From IMG/VR virus record IMGVR_UViG_3300011992_000002, positions 1-31,854 of that record: 31,854 nucleotides of DNA; one strand, 5' to 3'. Shown here piece after piece: positions 31,101 through 31,854 of the stretch. The stretch is from a virus. The notes under the pieces are model-generated. The model ran no database searches. It was not told the origin of the DNA and saw only the letters and a program-made list of their open reading frames with translations. Each line of letters opens with the position of its first letter. The first letter of the stretch is position 1. Both the position numbers and the translations under genes were made by a program.

Positions 31101-31643
31101 ACCGTTCTCGAACACCGAAGTTGTTGCGGTGGCGCTCGTCGAAGTGTTCGCAGTGATCTGCAGATCAATCTGCATGTAGAGCTTGTCGCCGACCGCAAAG
31201 TCGGTCGCCGCTCCAGTACCAGATGCCGTAACCGTCTGACCTGCTGACGTGAACCCGGTTGATGCTGCCGCCATGTTGACGATCTCGGTATAGACGCCTG
31301 CCGAGTCTCGCTTACCCAGACGAACATGGATTACGCCCGTAAGGGTGCCCGACGACGAACTGAAGTGCATCGAGCACGACCACGAACCGGCCGCAATCGT
31401 TTGACCCTCCAGGGACGTGTCATCGAGGATGGCACCGTTTACGTCGCCGAATGCGGGCTCCGAGGCTGCACCCGCAAAGCCTGTGATGTAGTGTTGCGTA
31501 TGAAGAACGCCCCAACCGCTAGCCGACTTCCCCGTCTTGTTCGTAACGGACGTCGAAGACGCTGGAGCCGTAGCAAGCAGCGTATTGGCCGTCGTAACGG
31601 TTGTTGCGGCGGTGCCACTGAGATACGCGGTTAGCGCGGCCAT
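28155..31643 (-). CDS. Giant repeat protein with inserted LamG domain, 1162 aa
   Basis: Residues 1-197 form a beta-rich module (for example GDKLYMQIDLQITANTSTSA). Residues 198-238 hold two 20-residue repeats, then 245-470 a LamG/ConA-like domain (GLVSYWRLGEASGTF, YVEVANAANLQITGTLSLEG, RVDEVAVYNVELSAAQVLSH), then about 32 repeats (477-1117) such as YVDSATVAGVTSLSATE. The last 45 residues are a polar tail. G+C is about 60% in the module and LamG parts and about 40% in the repeats. By family analogy LamG modules bind glycans, so a host-surface role for a tail or virion protein is likely. Location at the 5' side of the terminase gene is unusual for a fibre. A virion-independent role is possible. 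Confidence 0.8.
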   Translation of the reverse strand: MAALTAYLSGTAATTVTTANTLLATAPASSTSVTNKTGKSASGWGVLHTQHYITGFAGAASEPAFGDVNGAILDDTSLEGQTIAAGSWSCSMHFSSSSGTLTGVIHVRLGKRDSAGVYTEIVNMAAASTGFTSAGQTVTASGTGAATDFAVGDKLYMQIDLQITANTSTSATATTSVFENGGAVESIVTPGYAPSPAVYVDASTITSITTPSSVESVDYTEVATISGVTTPSSTDLYAKGAYASTILAETGLVSYWRLGEASGTFADSKDSNPSNHVGAGTTYGSVGFVDDGNTCITLNGTSGYVEVANAANLQITGTLSLEGWFNLTTLGAAATESNIVGIFDGVNDGGYELRIISDGTNGHATLVICGGGAQGQESTAANTVLLSTTYHVVVTYNNSTTTATVYLNGVQSVQNTSFATVLGAITNQLVIGARGASDPANGNFCTGRVDEVAVYNVELSAAQVLSHYQAGAAAAPTLDTSTITSITTPSSTELTAYVEVATIGGITTPSSTELAAYVDSATVAGVTSLSATEEHTTYDVTTISSTTSLTSTDVAAYIDSSTPAGITTPSSTDISAFIDSSVDSSVTSISATENTQYVESATTASTTTPSSTNIYAAIDSSTTTSVTSLVASELSPYVDATTLTSVTSLSTTDVAAYIDSSTLTSITTPSALEEHDIPDSTTVSGKTTVTTSDIAAYLDASTTSSTTSLSTSDIVVFVDANTPQSVTIPSSTDIESVVDQSTTAGITSVNSTDVAAYVDGISINSVTSLSSLEEHNIPDSSIITSITSVSFSDISAYVDGVIISGVSTPSTADVANYVDLSTNTSETAISTIEAYDVVDLNTLTSVTTPSSIDTAQYVDDTTLTSITTVSATEFESSAGGDSATLTTVTTPSSVDTAQYVDQQTLATSTVVTTLDVAAYVDSPTVSGTTSLNTTDVAAYIDSSIPTNITTPNAIEISNYIDNSTTSSNTTVTTLDAAQYVDATTPVGVSQVSTTDFAAYIDSAIPTGTTYVLSSDIYTPNANNNYTDSTTIAGVTYVIPTDILAGTDNVSVTGATKVLSADLAAYTDSSTVAGITALIYTEGLTTTNVVVVSSNTVLTYTENAQYVDSSLLSTTTSISRVVGYGPVAEIYLVGTAYRRWNTEAAIGRFGVTTTTRWRAKAAI
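28290..30215 (-). repeat. Coding tandem array, about 32 units of 60 bp
   Basis: Each unit encodes about 20 residues in the pattern [YF][VI]DSSTxxSxTTxSSTDxAA. The period is 60 bases over nearly the whole array, so consecutive units fall in the same phase. A few units are two to six residues longer (near 28580-28600 and 29010). Units differ in many positions, more in the third codon base than in the TTPSS core by inspection. This is a protein repeat, not a CRISPR array: no spacer/repeat contrast, and it lies inside an open frame. Confidence 0.88.
30932..31052 (-). repeat. Two units of the 60-bp repeat before the LamG domain
   Basis: Encodes residues 198-238 with YVDASTITSITTPSSVES and YTEVATISGVTTPSSTDL. 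The G+C falls to about 40% between high-G+C flanks, as in the main array, so the LamG domain sits inside the array rather than beside it. Confidence 0.8.
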
Positions 31644-31730
31644 TTATGCTGCCGTGGCCGTAATAACGTATCCGCCTGTTGTTACCTCATCTACGGCGTT
31701 AGACTGTCCCTGTACGAATGCGATAACCAT
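31644..31730 (-). CDS. 28-codon ORF, possible truncated structural gene
   Basis: ATG at 31730 and TAA at 31646-31644; the next ATG (giant gene) follows at once. Product MVIAFVQGQSNAVDEVTTGG then YVITATAA, which looks like the first beta strands of phage structural proteins with an IAFVQ start. Either a small gene or the remnant of one cut by the insertion of the giant gene's high-G+C start. It has no strong ribosome-binding site. Confidence 0.35.
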   Translation of the reverse strand: MVIAFVQGQSNAVDEVTTGGYVITATAA

Positions 31731-31737
31731 TTAGTAG

Positions 31738-31771
31738 AACGCCCCATACTGCACTAGCAATACAGGGCGCT
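31738..31771 (-). promoter_or_regulatory. 15-bp hairpin with TAGT loop
   Basis: In minus-strand RNA AGCGCCCTGTATTGC pairs with GCAGTATGGGGCGTT around TAGT; 11 Watson-Crick and 4 G-U pairs are continuous. The G-U pairs would be A-C mismatches on the plus strand, so the structure suits leftward transcripts. It lies between a partial gene at the right edge and the 28-codon ORF. No U-run follows, so a processing site, attenuator or protein-binding RNA is as likely as a terminator. Confidence 0.5.
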
Positions 31772-31801
31772 CAGTTAAACGGTTTACGTGTTGCTACTTA
31801 C

Positions 31802-31854
31802 TTAACCGGATTTAATAGTAGCCGTAACCTTCTCTGTATCTCCATTAGCAAAGG
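31802..31854 (-). CDS. 3' end of a structural gene at the right edge
   Basis: The minus-strand frame is open from the right edge to TAA at 31804-31802, reading FANGDTEKVTATIKSG. The short piece resembles the last strand of a beta-rich protein, but 16 residues cannot identify the family. Confidence 0.4.
   Translation of the reverse strand, partial: FANGDTEKVTATIKSG

Noticed and set aside
30202-31247. Arg-rich ORFs on both strands over the high-G+C part of the giant gene
   Set aside because: High G+C removes stops from all frames; composition is low-complexity Arg, and the minus-strand LamG frame has clear family motifs.
28155-31643. Diversity-generating retroelement variable region
   Set aside because: No reverse transcriptase gene or template repeat is present in the window; variation is spread evenly over repeat units.

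Overview
The window is a piece of a tailed double-stranded DNA bacteriophage genome (Caudoviricetes, long non-contractile tail), about 40% G+C in most places. The evidence is a continuous head-tail gene set (terminase, Mu-like portal, protease/scaffold, coat, connector, tail tube, frameshifted tail chaperone, tape measure, distal tail and fibre genes), a lysis set, and a replication set. I see no integrase, repressor, tRNA, rRNA or CRISPR. The host cannot be read from the sequence. The Gp37-like hub and the small membrane proteins near the endolysin resemble actinobacterial phages, so an actinobacterial host is a weak inference.

Left arm, plus strand, 1-5824 (DNA metabolism): the 3' end of a DUF3987-type primase/helicase gene, two unknown genes, a DUF3310 gene, a fused uracil-DNA-glycosylase/exonuclease/family-A DNA polymerase, four or five very small genes (two with possible zinc sites), a GC-rich foldable element, a RuvC-like resolvase, and two small unknown genes. 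Most junctions are TAATG or ATGA overlaps, which suggests one translationally coupled operon.

The arms converge at 5745-5824, where the last genes of the two strands overlap by 80 bp. Everything to the right is on the minus strand. In transcription order from the right edge: a partial gene, a hairpin, a 28-codon ORF, a 1162-residue repeat/LamG protein, two small genes, terminase large subunit, portal, a 57-residue ORF, protease with nested scaffold, an unknown gene, decoration protein, major capsid protein, an unknown gene, connector and tail-completion genes, tail tube, a tiny membrane ORF and hairpin, the tail chaperone with a -1 frameshift, a 1270-residue tape measure protein, distal tail protein, a ConA-like fibre protein with repeats, Gp37-like hub, two fibre-type proteins, then the lysis region (small membrane proteins, a membrane-anchored collagen-like protein, CHAP endolysin, holin), a 37-residue CxxC protein, a regulator with two LuxR-type HTH domains, and a small membrane protein.

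The most unusual items are: (1) the 1162-residue protein, with about 32 tandem 20-residue (60-bp) units at about 40% G+C, interrupted by a LamG domain at about 60% G+C, and with the same repeat reused in a tail gene 16 kb away; (2) the GC-rich element at 4864-4954 with mutually exclusive pairings; (3) the collagen-like protein with an N-terminal membrane anchor in the lysis region; (4) the double-LuxR regulator; (5) the UDG-polymerase fusion with changed key residues. All family calls come from reading motifs by eye; no database search was run.
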